Translations under genes and position numbers: made by a program
Assembly: GCF_047228935.1 (NCBI RefSeq)
Contig: NZ_JBFEGG010000001.1
Span: forward strand, 124,001 to 188,000
Length of the DNA: 64,000 bases
DNA from: Ornithinibacillus sp047228935
GTDB lineage: Bacteria > Bacillota > Bacilli > Bacillales > Amphibacillaceae
Direction of reading: 5' to 3'
Shown here: positions 25,886-34,586 of the stretch, piece after piece
How the letters are laid out: every line of letters begins with the position of its first letter
Numbering within the stretch: the stretch's first letter is position 1
The notes under the pieces: generated by a model
The model's input: the letters and a program-made list of their open reading frames with translations, nothing else
What the model was told of the DNA's origin: nothing
Databases searched by the model: none

Positions 25886-26230
25886 ATGGCTGAACCGAAA
25901 CTTAATGAGGAGAAGAATAGCTCCATAGATTATGAAAAAGTGGCAAGCAGTCCTCAATTTAAACAGTTCATGCAGAACAAAAAGAAGTTTATACTGCCGT
26001 TGACTATCTTTTTCTTAGTGTTTTACTTCTTACTACCTATCTCCACTTCTTATGGTACGTTTTTAAACACACCGGCTATTGGAGATATTACATGGGCTTG
26101 GATATTTGCGGTTGCTCAATTTGTCATGACTTGGGTGATCTGTACGATTTATGTGAAAAAGGCTACTTCCTTTGATAAAGAAGCCAATGAAATTATTGCG
26201 AATCAGATTAAAAAAGGAGGTAAGGCGTAA
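25886..26230 (+). CDS. DUF485 family membrane protein (second copy)
   Basis: A 114-residue DUF485 protein, longer than the first copy because of a hydrophilic N-terminal extension of about 28 residues. Two membrane helices follow, with the shared ITWAW motif between them. The ATG follows GGGAGGATG. Its stop overlaps the symporter ATG by one base (TAATG). It probably acts with the symporter. A LytTR-like box array and a cre box control the promoter, so expression is expected when sugar is exhausted and the LytS/LytR signal is present. Confidence 0.87.
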   Translation: MAEPKLNEEKNSSIDYEKVASSPQFKQFMQNKKKFILPLTIFFLVFYFLLPISTSYGTFLNTPAIGDITWAWIFAVAQFVMTWVICTIYVKKATSFDKEANEIIANQIKKGGKA

Positions 26231-27759
26231 TGGATCCGGTAGTTGTAATACTTTTTTTAGCTATTGTTGCACTGACACTTTATATTACGTATTATGCGGC
26301 CAAACGAACTAAGTCTGCAGGGGATTTTTATACAGCTGGTGGAGGTCTTACAGGATGGCAGAACGGTCTTGCTATTGCAGGGGACTATTTATCTGCAGCC
26401 TCTTTCCTTGGAATTGCTGGGGCTATTGCATTAAATGGATTTGACGGATTTTTCTATAGTATCGGATTTTTGATTGCATATTTAGTGGTGTTACTATTAG
26501 TTGCAGAACCACTTCGTAATTTAGGGAAATACACACTAGCTGATATGATTAATTCACGGTTTGATGCGAAAAAGGTAAGAGGAGTTGCTGCACTTAGCAC
26601 GATTACGATTGTGCTATTCTACATGATTGCACAGCTTGTAGGTGCAGGGGCACTTATTCAACTTTTATTTGATATTCCATATTGGATTGCCGTGTTAATT
26701 GTAGGGGTCATGATGACAATCTACGTATTATTCGGTGGTATGATTGCAACAAGCTGGGTGCAAATCACCAAGGCAGTGCTACTAATGGCTGGTATGGTAA
26801 TTATTTCGTTTATCGTTTTAATGAAATTTAACTTTAATATTGGTGCCATGTTTACCGAAGTGAAGACAGCAACAAGTCATGGGGCAGATTATTTAAACCC
26901 AGGTATTAAGTATGATGATCCATTAGGGACTATTTCGTTAATGCTTGCTTTGGTACTTGGAACGGCAGGTTTACCACATATTCTCATGCGCTTCTTTACC
27001 GTAAAGGACGCAAAAACGGCAAGAAGCTCGGTAATTACGGCTACTTGGACAATCGGAATTTTCTACATCCTCACGTTGTTCCTAGGCTTTGGGGCAGCGA
27101 TTTATGTTGGAGAAAGCAACATTTTAGCTGCGAACTCTGGTGGTAATATGGCCGCGCCATTACTTGCTGAAGCAATCGGTGGAAATATATTATTCGCTTT
27201 CATTTCCGCAGTAGCATTTGCTACAATTCTTGCTGTTGTGGCAGGACTAGTACTATCTGGAGCTTCTGCTTTTGCACATGATATTTATGGGCAAATTATC
27301 AAAAAAGGTAATATAACCGAACAGCAACAAGTAAAGGCAGCTCGTTATGCTGCGTTAGGTGTGTCCGTATTATCAATCCTGTTATCACTCGGAGCACAAT
27401 ATTTAAATGTTGCCTTTTTAGTTTCACTAGCGTTCTGTATCGCTGCAAGTGCAAACTTACCAGTTATTCTTTACACCGTTTATTGGAAACGGTTTAACAC
27501 ATCTGGTGCCATATGGTCCGTTGTAGCAGGTTTAGGATCTGCGTTAATTCTAGTATCCATAAGTCCTAGTGTATTCTCACCTGTGGAAGGTGCAGCACTA
27601 TTTGTTGGAAACCCAATCTTCCCATTAGATAATCCTGCATTAGTCAGTGTTCCATTAGGATTTTTAGGTGGATATCTTGGTACATTGTTCTCGAAAGAAT
27701 ATGATATTAAGCGATATGCTGAGGTGAAGGTAAGGGCTAATACTGGGTATCGTGAGTAA
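26230..27759 (+). CDS. Sodium/solute symporter, ActP-like (second copy)
   Basis: A 509-residue sodium:solute symporter with about 13 membrane helices, a clear paralogue of the one at 21066-22610. The two share GLAIAGDYLSAASFLG-type and LGTAGLPHILMRFFTVK-type motifs and the same C-terminal LGFLGGYLGTLFSKE ending. The DUF485 partner suggests acetate or a related monocarboxylate as substrate. Regulation differs from the first copy: this one has the LytTR-like array and cre box. It ends in a strong terminator. Confidence 0.87.
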   Translation: MDPVVVILFLAIVALTLYITYYAAKRTKSAGDFYTAGGGLTGWQNGLAIAGDYLSAASFLGIAGAIALNGFDGFFYSIGFLIAYLVVLLLVAEPLRNLGKYTLADMINSRFDAKKVRGVAALSTITIVLFYMIAQLVGAGALIQLLFDIPYWIAVLIVGVMMTIYVLFGGMIATSWVQITKAVLLMAGMVIISFIVLMKFNFNIGAMFTEVKTATSHGADYLNPGIKYDDPLGTISLMLALVLGTAGLPHILMRFFTVKDAKTARSSVITATWTIGIFYILTLFLGFGAAIYVGESNILAANSGGNMAAPLLAEAIGGNILFAFISAVAFATILAVVAGLVLSGASAFAHDIYGQIIKKGNITEQQQVKAARYAALGVSVLSILLSLGAQYLNVAFLVSLAFCIAASANLPVILYTVYWKRFNTSGAIWSVVAGLGSALILVSISPSVFSPVEGAALFVGNPIFPLDNPALVSVPLGFLGGYLGTLFSKEYDIKRYAEVKVRANTGYRE

Positions 27760-27776
27760 AACGAAAATGGAAAAAA

Positions 27777-27807
27777 GGAGCAATCGCTTTGTGCGGTTGC
27801 TCTTTTA
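27777..27807 (+). terminator. Terminator after the second symporter
   Basis: GGAGCAA-T-CGC and GCG-G-TTGCTC pair over a short loop, followed by TTTTAA. Confidence 0.8.
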
Positions 27808-27894
27808 ATGAGTATATCCAAAGATATGTTTCTCCAATCCTGATTATTGACGGAAATCCTGAGGAATATGTTAGATCAGCTTCTTTCCATGTTC

Positions 27895-27923
27895 TGGGAC
27901 AATGAACCTGTCCCCTTGTCCCA
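27895..27923. repeat. Copy of the GGGACA...TGTCCC intergenic repeat
   Basis: TGGGACA and TGTCCCA form an inverted repeat. The right part, GAACCTGTCCCCTTGTCCC (from 27904), matches all but one base of the right arm of the palindrome at 34512-34569. This sequence family is frequent in Bacillales genomes. Confidence 0.65.
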
Positions 27924-27969
27924 CATATTTAGATTTAAAATGAAAATACTATTAGTGGGAGGTGTTCTT

Positions 27970-28119
27970 ATGAGTAAGAAGAAGTTGAGTAGTGGTGGTT
28001 TTAGTGATGAGCAGGCTGTGAGAAAGAAGCTCTCAAAGCAGTTTGATCATGAATTTGCGAATGAGCCACTGACACCGAACGAGAAATACAATAATAAAAA
28101 GACGAAAAAGCGTCAGTAA
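27970..28119 (+). CDS. Small basic protein, possibly spore-associated
   Basis: A 49-residue hydrophilic protein starting MSKKKLSSGGF and ending in a Lys/Asn-rich tail (NNKKTKKRQ). I chose the ATG at 27970 because GGGAGGTG lies just upstream; the frame is open further back but only through repeat DNA. The tail resembles the ending of SspO/CotK-type small acid-soluble spore proteins, though the match is too short to be sure. It lies 12 bases before another small gene with its own ribosome binding site and shares its terminator, so the two form a small operon. Confidence 0.5.
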   Translation: MSKKKLSSGGFSDEQAVRKKLSKQFDHEFANEPLTPNEKYNNKKTKKRQ

Positions 28120-28131
28120 AGGGGTTATTGC

Positions 28132-28350
28132 ATGCCACGTCGCGATACTGGAACTGAGACAACTCCGCATTTTGATGGCAGAAGAGAGAGTATTATTAAC
28201 GACTCGCATGGAACGCAAATAGGTATGACTTCCCAAGTTGGAATGACTACCAATATTAATCGAAATGCACTATCTTCCCTTAATCAAATCAAGGATGAAA
28301 AAATGAAACGTTTTGAAGAAATGTTTCGAGGGAAGCAGTTTGATGAATAG
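28132..28350 (+). CDS. Small hydrophilic hypothetical protein
   Basis: A 72-residue protein with no hydrophobic segment. The N-terminal half is polar with glycine and histidine, and the C-terminal half is a charged helix (LNQIKDEKMKRFEEMFRG). An AAAGGGG site precedes the ATG. The G-M-T-S-Q-V-G-M-T pattern in the middle is a near repeat (IGMTSQ, VGMTTN). I do not recognise the family. It follows the small basic gene by 12 bases and ends in a clear terminator, so the pair is probably co-expressed, possibly in sporulation (inference). Confidence 0.5.
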   Translation: MPRRDTGTETTPHFDGRRESIINDSHGTQIGMTSQVGMTTNINRNALSSLNQIKDEKMKRFEEMFRGKQFDE

Positions 28351-28351
28351 G

Positions 28352-28389
28352 AAAAAGTGCTTGGGTGTTTCACCTGAGCACTTTTTTTA
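28352..28389 (+). terminator. Terminator of the small-gene pair
   Basis: AAAGTGCT pairs with AGCACTTT around a short hairpin loop, followed by a run of seven T residues. Confidence 0.8.
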
Positions 28390-28484
28390 GTAGGTAAGTG
28401 GGACTACTTATCATTTGCTTTGACTACTATTTGTGATATATGGTAAATAACAGTTATGAATACCAATAAGGAGTAACTGGATTA

Positions 28485-29333
28485 ATGAAAATTGATAAGA
28501 TACTAAATAATAACGTGGTAATAACGGAGAACAGTCAGAAACAGGAATTAGTTGTGATGGGGAAAGGTCTTGCTTTTCAAAAAAAGGTCGGGCAATCGAT
28601 AGATGAATCCAAGGTTGAGAAGACCTTTGTCCTTCAAAATACAGGTATCTCTGAAAAGCTAATGCACTTATTGAAGGATACTTCTGAAAAATATCTCGAT
28701 ATAGCATCTGAAATTCTTAGCTATGCACAGTCAAAGCTTCCATACAAGCTGGATGAATATCTTTACGTTGCACTTACAGACCATATTAGCTTTGCAATTA
28801 CAAGGTACCGCAATGGGATACATTTAAAGAACTCACTACTTTATGAAATTCGCAAGTACTATAAAGCAGAATTTGAAATTGGTTTAAAGGCAGTCGAGTT
28901 TATTGAGGAAGAGACAGGTATTCACTTGGATGAAGACGAAGCTGCATCGATTGCATTACATTTAGTCAATAGTCAAATTTCTGGCGAAAATATGGAACTA
29001 GCCGTGAAAGTGACGGATATGGTGAACAACATACTAAATATCGTAAAATATCACTTCCAAATGGATTTAGATGAAAACTCGATTAATTATGAACGCTTCT
29101 TAACGCACTTACGATATTTTTCAATCCGGTTTATTCGAAAAGAGAAAATGGAAGATACAGTGGATGATTTTTTACATGACCAAATAAGAGAAAAATATGC
29201 TCCTGCATATCAGTGTACGAAGAAGATAACTCTCTATTTAGAAAATAAATTTGATTGGCATTTATCAAAGGATGAAGAAATTTATTTAACCGTACATATT
29301 CATCGTGTTACTCATCGACAAAAAAACGGATAA
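28485..29333 (+). CDS. licT: BglG/LicT family transcriptional antiterminator
   Basis: A 282-residue RNA-binding antiterminator. The N-terminal CAT domain (residues 1-55, KIDKILNNNVVI, GKGLAFQKKVGQ) binds the RAT hairpin. Two PRD domains follow, each with conserved histidines (LTDHISFAI and ALHLVNSQ in PRD1; LTHLRYFSIR and LTVHIHRVTH in PRD2), which are the PTS phosphorylation sites controlling activity. Its target RAT lies about 100 bases downstream, before bglP. The known logic is that EII-mediated phosphorylation keeps it inactive without beta-glucosides, and HPr phosphorylation activates it when preferred sugars are scarce. AAGGAG lies upstream of the ATG at a somewhat long spacing. Confidence 0.93.
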   Translation: MKIDKILNNNVVITENSQKQELVVMGKGLAFQKKVGQSIDESKVEKTFVLQNTGISEKLMHLLKDTSEKYLDIASEILSYAQSKLPYKLDEYLYVALTDHISFAITRYRNGIHLKNSLLYEIRKYYKAEFEIGLKAVEFIEEETGIHLDEDEAASIALHLVNSQISGENMELAVKVTDMVNNILNIVKYHFQMDLDENSINYERFLTHLRYFSIRFIRKEKMEDTVDDFLHDQIREKYAPAYQCTKKITLYLENKFDWHLSKDEEIYLTVHIHRVTHRQKNG

Positions 29334-29337
29334 TTAG

Positions 29338-29351
29338 TGAAAGCGGTTAAA
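29338..29351 (+). promoter_or_regulatory. Candidate cre box of the bglP promoter
   Basis: TGAAAGCGGTTAAA matches the cre consensus at 13 of 14 positions and ends 6 bases before the -35 box. Confidence 0.6.
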
Positions 29352-29357
29352 AAAATG

Positions 29358-29386
29358 TTGACTTCAGAAAAACATCATGGTAAAGT
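29358..29386 (+). promoter_or_regulatory. Promoter of the bglP operon
   Basis: TTGACT (29358-29363) and TAAAGT (29381-29386) are 17 bases apart. It lies between licT and the RAT/terminator. Confidence 0.7.
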
Positions 29387-29433
29387 CTAATTGTAAATTA
29401 ATTTACATCAAATTAACTGAATAAAATTATTTA

Positions 29434-29463
29434 GGAATGTTACCTATTTTGGGCATAACCTGA
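29434..29463 (+). promoter_or_regulatory. Ribonucleic antiterminator (RAT) for LicT
   Basis: GGAATGTTACC...GGGCATAACCTG matches the LicT/SacY-type RAT pattern (GGATTGTTAC...GGCAAAACC). Its 3-prime side overlaps the first strand of the following terminator, as needed for mutually exclusive folding. Confidence 0.85.
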
Positions 29464-29523
29464 GCTAATTTGATTATCGCGATATGTTGAATTTCGTGTA
29501 ATCAAATTGGTTCAGGTTTTTTA
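29457..29523 (+). terminator. LicT-controlled terminator before bglP
   Basis: AACCTGA...AATTTGATTA pairs with TAATCAAATT...TTCAGGTT and ends in a T-tract. The first strand shares bases with the RAT hairpin. Confidence 0.88.
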
Positions 29524-29588
29524 TTTACCTAAATTAGAACGAACATTCCGGGAATTAAAAAAATAAAGAGAAGAAAAGGTGGTCTATT

Positions 29589-31502
29589 ATGAAGTACGAA
29601 CAATTGGCAAAAGACATTATTGCTAATGTCGGCGGGGAAGAAAACGTTAATAGTGTAGTTCATTGTATTACAAGACTTCGCTTTAAATTAAAGGATGAAA
29701 AGAAAGCGAATACAGACGTATTAAAAAATATGGATGGTGTAGTAACCGTTATGAAAAGCGGTGGCCAATATCAAGTAGTTATTGGTAACCATGTACCTGA
29801 TGTGTATAAAGCAGTAGTAACGGTTGGTGGATTCCAATCAGAAAATCAAGTTGAGGCTGAACCTGGAGAAAAAGGTAGTTTATTCAATCGATTTATCGAT
29901 ATGATTTCAGGAATTTTCACTCCTATTCTAGGAGTATTAGCAGCTTCTGGTATGATTAAAGGTTTCAATGCATTATTTGTTGCAATTGGATGGCTTGATG
30001 ATACAGGAGGAACATATCAAATATTAAACGCAATCGGAGATGCGTTGTTCTACTTCTTACCAATCTTATTGGGATACACTGCAATGAAGAAATTTGGTGG
30101 AACCCCGTTCTTAGGTATGGTTATAGCAATGGCTCTAGTTTATCCGGCGCTTGAAGGTATACCAGGAGCAGGAGAACCGTTGTACACATTATTTGCAGGT
30201 ACGATGTTTGAATCCCCTGTTTATATAGAATTCTTTGGAATTCCAGTAATCTTAATGACATACTCTATGTCCGTTATTCCAATTATCGTTTCTGCATTCT
30301 TTGCGGCTAAACTAGAAAGATTCTTTGCTAAAGTAATTCCGGATGTAGTTAAGATGTTCTTAGTTCCGATGTTTACACTATTAATCATCATTCCGATCAC
30401 GTTTATTGTTATTGGACCAATTGCAACATGGGCAAGCTCTTTACTTGGACAGGCAACAGTTTGGGTGTATGAATTAAGCCCAGTTATTGCAGGAGCATTT
30501 ATTGGAGGTTTCTGGTTAGTCTTTGTAATGTTTGGTTTACACTGGGGACTTGTTCCGATTGCAATCAATAACTTTACTGTTCACGGATCAGACCCAATCT
30601 TAGCTTTAATCTTTGTACACTCATTTGCATTAGCAGCTGCTATCTTAGCAGTTTGGCTTAAAACTAAAAATAATACTACTAAAACACTTAGTGCACCAGC
30701 ATTCATTTCAGCAATCTTTGGTGTAACAGAGCCAGGTATGTATGGTATTGCATTACCGCTTAAAAAACCGTTTATCTTTACACTTATCTCATCTGCGATT
30801 GGTGGAGCATTATTAGGATTATTTGGTTCAATCGGATATGTAATGGGCGGACTTGGAGTATTCCAATGGCCAAGCTTTATTCATCCTGATGAAGGTTTAA
30901 ACGGTGCATTTTACGGAACTATTCTCGCAGTTGTAGTTGGTTCTGTATTAGCATTCGTATTAACTTACTTCTTCGGAGGAATCAATAAAAATCAAGATAA
31001 TGCTGCTACTACAACAACTAAAGAAAATACGGTAGTAAAAAACGTAAAAGAGGAAACAATCGCCAGCCCTTTACATGGGGAAGTTAAAAATTTAGCTGAT
31101 ATTGAAGATGCAGCATTCGCTTCAGGTGCTCTTGGAAAAGGTGTTGCAATTGAACCAACAGAAGGTAAATTATATGCACCAGTTTCTGGTACAGTATCTG
31201 CATTATTCCCAACGAATCATGCAATTGGAATTACGACAGAAGGTGGGGCAGAAATTCTAATTCATATTGGAATGGATACAGTTCAACTTGAAGGTAAGTA
31301 TTTCACTGCTCATACTTCACAAGGAAGTCGTATTGAAAAGGGACAACTATTAATTGATTTTGATCTTGATGCTATTAAAGAAGCTGGATTTGCTTTAACA
31401 ACACCAATTGTAATAACTAACCAAGATAATTATGAGATCAAACAGTTAAGTAGTTCATTAGTTAAGTCGCAAGAAGCATTATTTGAAGTAAAAAGTAATT
31501 AA
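29589..31502 (+). CDS. bglP: PTS beta-glucoside transporter, EIIBCA
   Basis: A 637-residue phosphotransferase permease in B-C-A order. EIIB is residues 1-80 with the phosphorylated Cys26 (HCITRLRF). EIIC (about 100-470) is the multi-helix channel containing GITEPGMYG-type FGVTEPGMYGI. EIIA (about 490-625) carries the active histidine in ILIHIGMDTV. It imports and phosphorylates beta-glucosides such as salicin, arbutin or cellobiose, and also phosphorylates LicT. The ATG follows AAAAGGTGG. Expression depends on RAT antitermination and a cre box. Confidence 0.93.
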   Translation: MKYEQLAKDIIANVGGEENVNSVVHCITRLRFKLKDEKKANTDVLKNMDGVVTVMKSGGQYQVVIGNHVPDVYKAVVTVGGFQSENQVEAEPGEKGSLFNRFIDMISGIFTPILGVLAASGMIKGFNALFVAIGWLDDTGGTYQILNAIGDALFYFLPILLGYTAMKKFGGTPFLGMVIAMALVYPALEGIPGAGEPLYTLFAGTMFESPVYIEFFGIPVILMTYSMSVIPIIVSAFFAAKLERFFAKVIPDVVKMFLVPMFTLLIIIPITFIVIGPIATWASSLLGQATVWVYELSPVIAGAFIGGFWLVFVMFGLHWGLVPIAINNFTVHGSDPILALIFVHSFALAAAILAVWLKTKNNTTKTLSAPAFISAIFGVTEPGMYGIALPLKKPFIFTLISSAIGGALLGLFGSIGYVMGGLGVFQWPSFIHPDEGLNGAFYGTILAVVVGSVLAFVLTYFFGGINKNQDNAATTTTKENTVVKNVKEETIASPLHGEVKNLADIEDAAFASGALGKGVAIEPTEGKLYAPVSGTVSALFPTNHAIGITTEGGAEILIHIGMDTVQLEGKYFTAHTSQGSRIEKGQLLIDFDLDAIKEAGFALTTPIVITNQDNYEIKQLSSSLVKSQEALFEVKSN

Positions 31503-31504
31503 TA

Positions 31505-31544
31505 GTTGTGGGTATCTGCTGTAACGCTAGCAGATGCTCACAAC
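31505..31544 (+). other. Intercistronic hairpin between bglP and the first glucosidase
   Basis: GTTGTGGGTATCTGCT and AGCAGATGCTCACAAC form a 16-bp stem with two wobble pairs over an 8-base loop. No T-tract follows, so it is more likely an mRNA processing or stability element than a terminator. Confidence 0.7.
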
Positions 31545-31568
31545 AAACAAAATCTAGGAGGAATAACC

Positions 31569-33002
31569 ATGACAAAACGTTTCCCAGAAGGATTTTTATG
31601 GGGCGGCGCAACTGCTGCAAACCAACTAGAAGGTGCTTACCAAGAAGGTGGCAAGGGACTTAATCTTGCTGATGTTTTACCAGGTGGTAAGGAAAGATTA
31701 AAATTATTAGGACAAACTGGTTTTAATTTTGAAATTGACAAATCCAAATATACGTATCCAAACCATGAAGGAATTGACTTCTATCATCGTTATAAAGAAG
31801 ACATTGCCTTGTTTGCTGAAATGGGCTTTAAAGTGTTCCGTATGAGTATTGCTTGGAGTCGTATTTTCCCTAATGGGGATGAACTAGAGCCAAATGAGGA
31901 AGGTTTAGCGTTTTATGATCGCGTATTTGATGAACTCCATAAACATGGAATTGAGCCATTAGTTACGATTGCTCATTATGAGACACCTCTTCATTTAACG
32001 AAGGAGTATGGTGGTTGGAGAAACCGTGAATTAGTTGGTTTCTTTGAACGTTATGTAAGAGCAATCTTTACTAGATATAAAGACAAAGTGAAATACTGGT
32101 TAACATTTAATGAAATAAATGGTGCTACACATATGCCTTTACTTGGACTTGGTTTTTCACCAGAGAATGAAGAAACTCGTCTGCAAGATAGCTTCCAAGG
32201 TTTACATCATCAATTCGTAGCTAGTGCTCAAGCTGTAAAACTTGGTCATGAAATAATTCCGGATTCACAGATTGGCTGTATGTTAATTTATGCTCCAGTT
32301 TATTCGTATGACTCAAATCCGGAGAACGTTATGCACGCTAGACAAGAAGCAGATATATTTAATTTCTTCTGTGGAGATGTCCAAGTAAGAGGAGAATACC
32401 CTTACTTTGCGAAGCGTTATTTCCAAGAAAATAATATTAATCTAGAAATTCAAGATGGTGATTTAGAAACAATTAAAGAGGGAACGGTTGATTTTATCTC
32501 CTTCAGCTACTACATGTCACGTACAGACAAAAAAGAAAAAACACCTGAGGAATTAGGTGCTGGTAACCTTATTGGTGGAGTGAAAAATCCATTCTTAAAA
32601 GCGAGTGATTGGGGATGGGAAATCGATCCAGTAGGACTTCGTATTTCCTTAAACGAGCTTTATGGTCGTTACCAAAAACCGTTAATGGTGGTAGAGAATG
32701 GTTTAGGTGCGTATGACAAAGTAGAGGAAGACGGTTCTATTAATGATGATTACCGAATTGACTACCTTCGTGCACACATTGATCAAATGGGTGAAGCTAT
32801 TGAAGATGGAGTTGAACTATGGGGTTACACGAGCTGGGGCTGTATTGACTTAGTAAGTGCATCTTCTGGTGAATACTCGAAACGATACGGATATATTTAT
32901 GTAGATAAGCACGATGATGGTAGTGGAACATTAGAACGTAAACCTAAGAAATCTTTCTACTGGTATAAGGAAGTCATTTCTTCTAATGGAGAAAACTTAT
33001 AA
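31569..33002 (+). CDS. bglH: 6-phospho-beta-glucosidase, GH1 (first copy)
   Basis: A 477-residue glycoside hydrolase of family 1. The acid/base glutamate lies in TFNEIN and the nucleophile in VVENGLG. The 6-phosphate-binding loop SxxxxxxxKRYGYIYVD is present near the C-terminus, which separates 6-phospho-glucosidases from free-sugar enzymes. It cleaves the 6-phospho-beta-glucosides delivered by BglP. I chose the ATG at 31569 with AGGAGG 9 bases upstream; the longer frame would run through the intercistronic hairpin. Confidence 0.92.
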   Translation: MTKRFPEGFLWGGATAANQLEGAYQEGGKGLNLADVLPGGKERLKLLGQTGFNFEIDKSKYTYPNHEGIDFYHRYKEDIALFAEMGFKVFRMSIAWSRIFPNGDELEPNEEGLAFYDRVFDELHKHGIEPLVTIAHYETPLHLTKEYGGWRNRELVGFFERYVRAIFTRYKDKVKYWLTFNEINGATHMPLLGLGFSPENEETRLQDSFQGLHHQFVASAQAVKLGHEIIPDSQIGCMLIYAPVYSYDSNPENVMHARQEADIFNFFCGDVQVRGEYPYFAKRYFQENNINLEIQDGDLETIKEGTVDFISFSYYMSRTDKKEKTPEELGAGNLIGGVKNPFLKASDWGWEIDPVGLRISLNELYGRYQKPLMVVENGLGAYDKVEEDGSINDDYRIDYLRAHIDQMGEAIEDGVELWGYTSWGCIDLVSASSGEYSKRYGYIYVDKHDDGSGTLERKPKKSFYWYKEVISSNGENL

Positions 33003-33016
33003 GAAAAAATAAAGAT

Positions 33017-33049
33017 CAGTGGGGACTTCTTCCTCACTGTTCTATTTTT
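33017..33049 (+). terminator. Intercistronic hairpin between the two glucosidases
   Basis: CAGTG-G-GGA pairs with TCC-T-CACTG over a 5-base loop, followed by TTCTATTTTT. It may act as a partial terminator that lowers expression of the second glucosidase. Confidence 0.55.
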
Positions 33050-33064
33050 AAGGAGGATAAATTT

Positions 33065-34504
33065 ATGTCTAAGAATTTAACTGGTTTTCCTGAATCATTC
33101 TTATGGGGTGGAGCTATTGCAGCAAACCAAACAGAGGGTGCATATTTAAAGGATGGAAAAGGACTAACAACAGTTGATCTTCTTCCAATAGGAGAAAAGA
33201 GATTTCCGATAATGATTGGAAAACTTCCTTCCTTTTCCCCATTAGAAGGAGAATTTTATCCGTCTCATGAAGCAATTGATTTTTATCATCGTTATAAAGA
33301 AGATATCGCATTATTTGCCGAAATGGGATTTAAAACATTACGTCTTTCCATTTCGTGGGCACGTATTTTTCCAAATGGAGATGAGATAGAGCCTAATGAA
33401 GCAGGATTACAATTCTACGATGATTTGTTTGATGAATTAAAGAAATATAATATAGAACCGCTAGTTACACTTGCCCACTTTGATGTTCCAGTCCATTTAG
33501 TAAAAGAATATGGCAGTTGGAAAAATCGTAAGCTAATAAGCTTTTTTGAAAACTATGCTAGAACTGTATTTACTCGTTACAAAAAGAAAGTAAAATATTG
33601 GTTAACATTTAACGAAATTAATATGTTACTACACCTACCTTATATAGGAGCAGGATTAGTGTTTGAAGAAGGTGAAGATGAAAAACAAGTAAAATATCAA
33701 GCAGCACATCACCAACTTGTTGCCAGTGCCCTAGCAGTAAAAGCTGGTCATGAAATTATACCAGATGCAAAAATTGGTTGTATGCTAGCAGCGGGAATGA
33801 CTTATCCGTATTCTAGTAATCCGAATGATGTGATGGATGCGATGGATAAGGACCGCGAATCATTTTTCTTTATCGATGTACAGTCTAGAGGAGAATACCC
33901 AGGATATGCAAAACGATTCTTCTTGGAAAATGATATCGAATTGGATATGGAAGAGAATGATGAGAAAATCCTAAAAGAAAATACAGTGGATTATATTGGA
34001 TTTAGTTATTACTCTAGCCGAGTTACTAGTACTGATCCAAAAATTCAAGAAAACACGACAAGTGGAAATGTGTTTGGATCGATTACAAATCCATACCTAG
34101 AAAAATCAGAGTGGGGCTGGACGATTGACCCGAAAGGACTGCGCATTACTGCAAATCAACTATATGATCGTTACCAAAAGCCATTATTTGTAGTAGAAAA
34201 TGGTTTAGGAGCTGTTGACATACCGAATGAAGACGGTGCCGTAGTTGATGATTATCGTATTGCGTATTTAAGAGAACATCTAAAGGAAATGAAAGAAGCA
34301 ATTCGAGATGGTGTTGATATAATCGGATACACAAGCTGGGGACCAATAGACATCGTTAGTGCTTCCACAGGCGAAATGAAAAAGCGCTATGGCTACATTT
34401 ATGTAGACAGAGATAATCTAGGGAACGGAACCCTAAAACGTACAAAAAAGAAAAGCTTTGAATGGTATAAAAATATAATCCAAACAAATGGAAAAGAACT
34501 ATAA
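33065..34504 (+). CDS. 6-phospho-beta-glucosidase, GH1 (second copy)
   Basis: A 479-residue GH1 enzyme, a tandem paralogue of the gene before it. Acid/base TFNEIN, nucleophile VVENGLG and the phosphate loop ending in KKRYGYIYVD are all intact, so it should be active. It differs in the substrate-side loops (PSFSPLEGEFYP; NMLLHLPYIGAGL), suggesting a different aglycone or sugar preference. The ATG follows AAGGAGG. It is co-transcribed with the first glucosidase through an intercistronic hairpin. Confidence 0.9.
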   Translation: MSKNLTGFPESFLWGGAIAANQTEGAYLKDGKGLTTVDLLPIGEKRFPIMIGKLPSFSPLEGEFYPSHEAIDFYHRYKEDIALFAEMGFKTLRLSISWARIFPNGDEIEPNEAGLQFYDDLFDELKKYNIEPLVTLAHFDVPVHLVKEYGSWKNRKLISFFENYARTVFTRYKKKVKYWLTFNEINMLLHLPYIGAGLVFEEGEDEKQVKYQAAHHQLVASALAVKAGHEIIPDAKIGCMLAAGMTYPYSSNPNDVMDAMDKDRESFFFIDVQSRGEYPGYAKRFFLENDIELDMEENDEKILKENTVDYIGFSYYSSRVTSTDPKIQENTTSGNVFGSITNPYLEKSEWGWTIDPKGLRITANQLYDRYQKPLFVVENGLGAVDIPNEDGAVVDDYRIAYLREHLKEMKEAIRDGVDIIGYTSWGPIDIVSASTGEMKKRYGYIYVDRDNLGNGTLKRTKKKSFEWYKNIIQTNGKEL

Positions 34505-34511
34505 TTAGAGT

Positions 34512-34569
34512 GGGACAGGGGGACAGGTTCCTTGACCCAATTGGGTCAAGGAACCTGTCCCCCTGTCCC
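34512..34569. repeat. 58-bp perfect palindrome (GGGACA...TGTCCC family)
   Basis: The left arm 34512-34540 is the exact reverse complement of the right arm 34541-34569, giving 29-bp arms with no loop and no mismatch. It begins GGGACAGGGGGACAGG. It lies 7 bases after the second glucosidase stop and 18 bases before the HAD gene, so it is probably transcribed as a hairpin within the operon. Confidence 0.95.
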
Positions 34570-34586
34570 GTGAAAGGAAAGATAGA

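Noticed and set aside
27847..27969. Longer N-terminus for the small basic gene
   Set aside because: The extension is translated from dispersed repeat DNA; the ATG at 27970 has a strong ribosome binding site.
31569..34504. TFNEI instead of TFNEP as a defect in the two glucosidases
   Set aside because: TFNEIN is common in 6-phospho-beta-glucosidases and the catalytic glutamate is intact.
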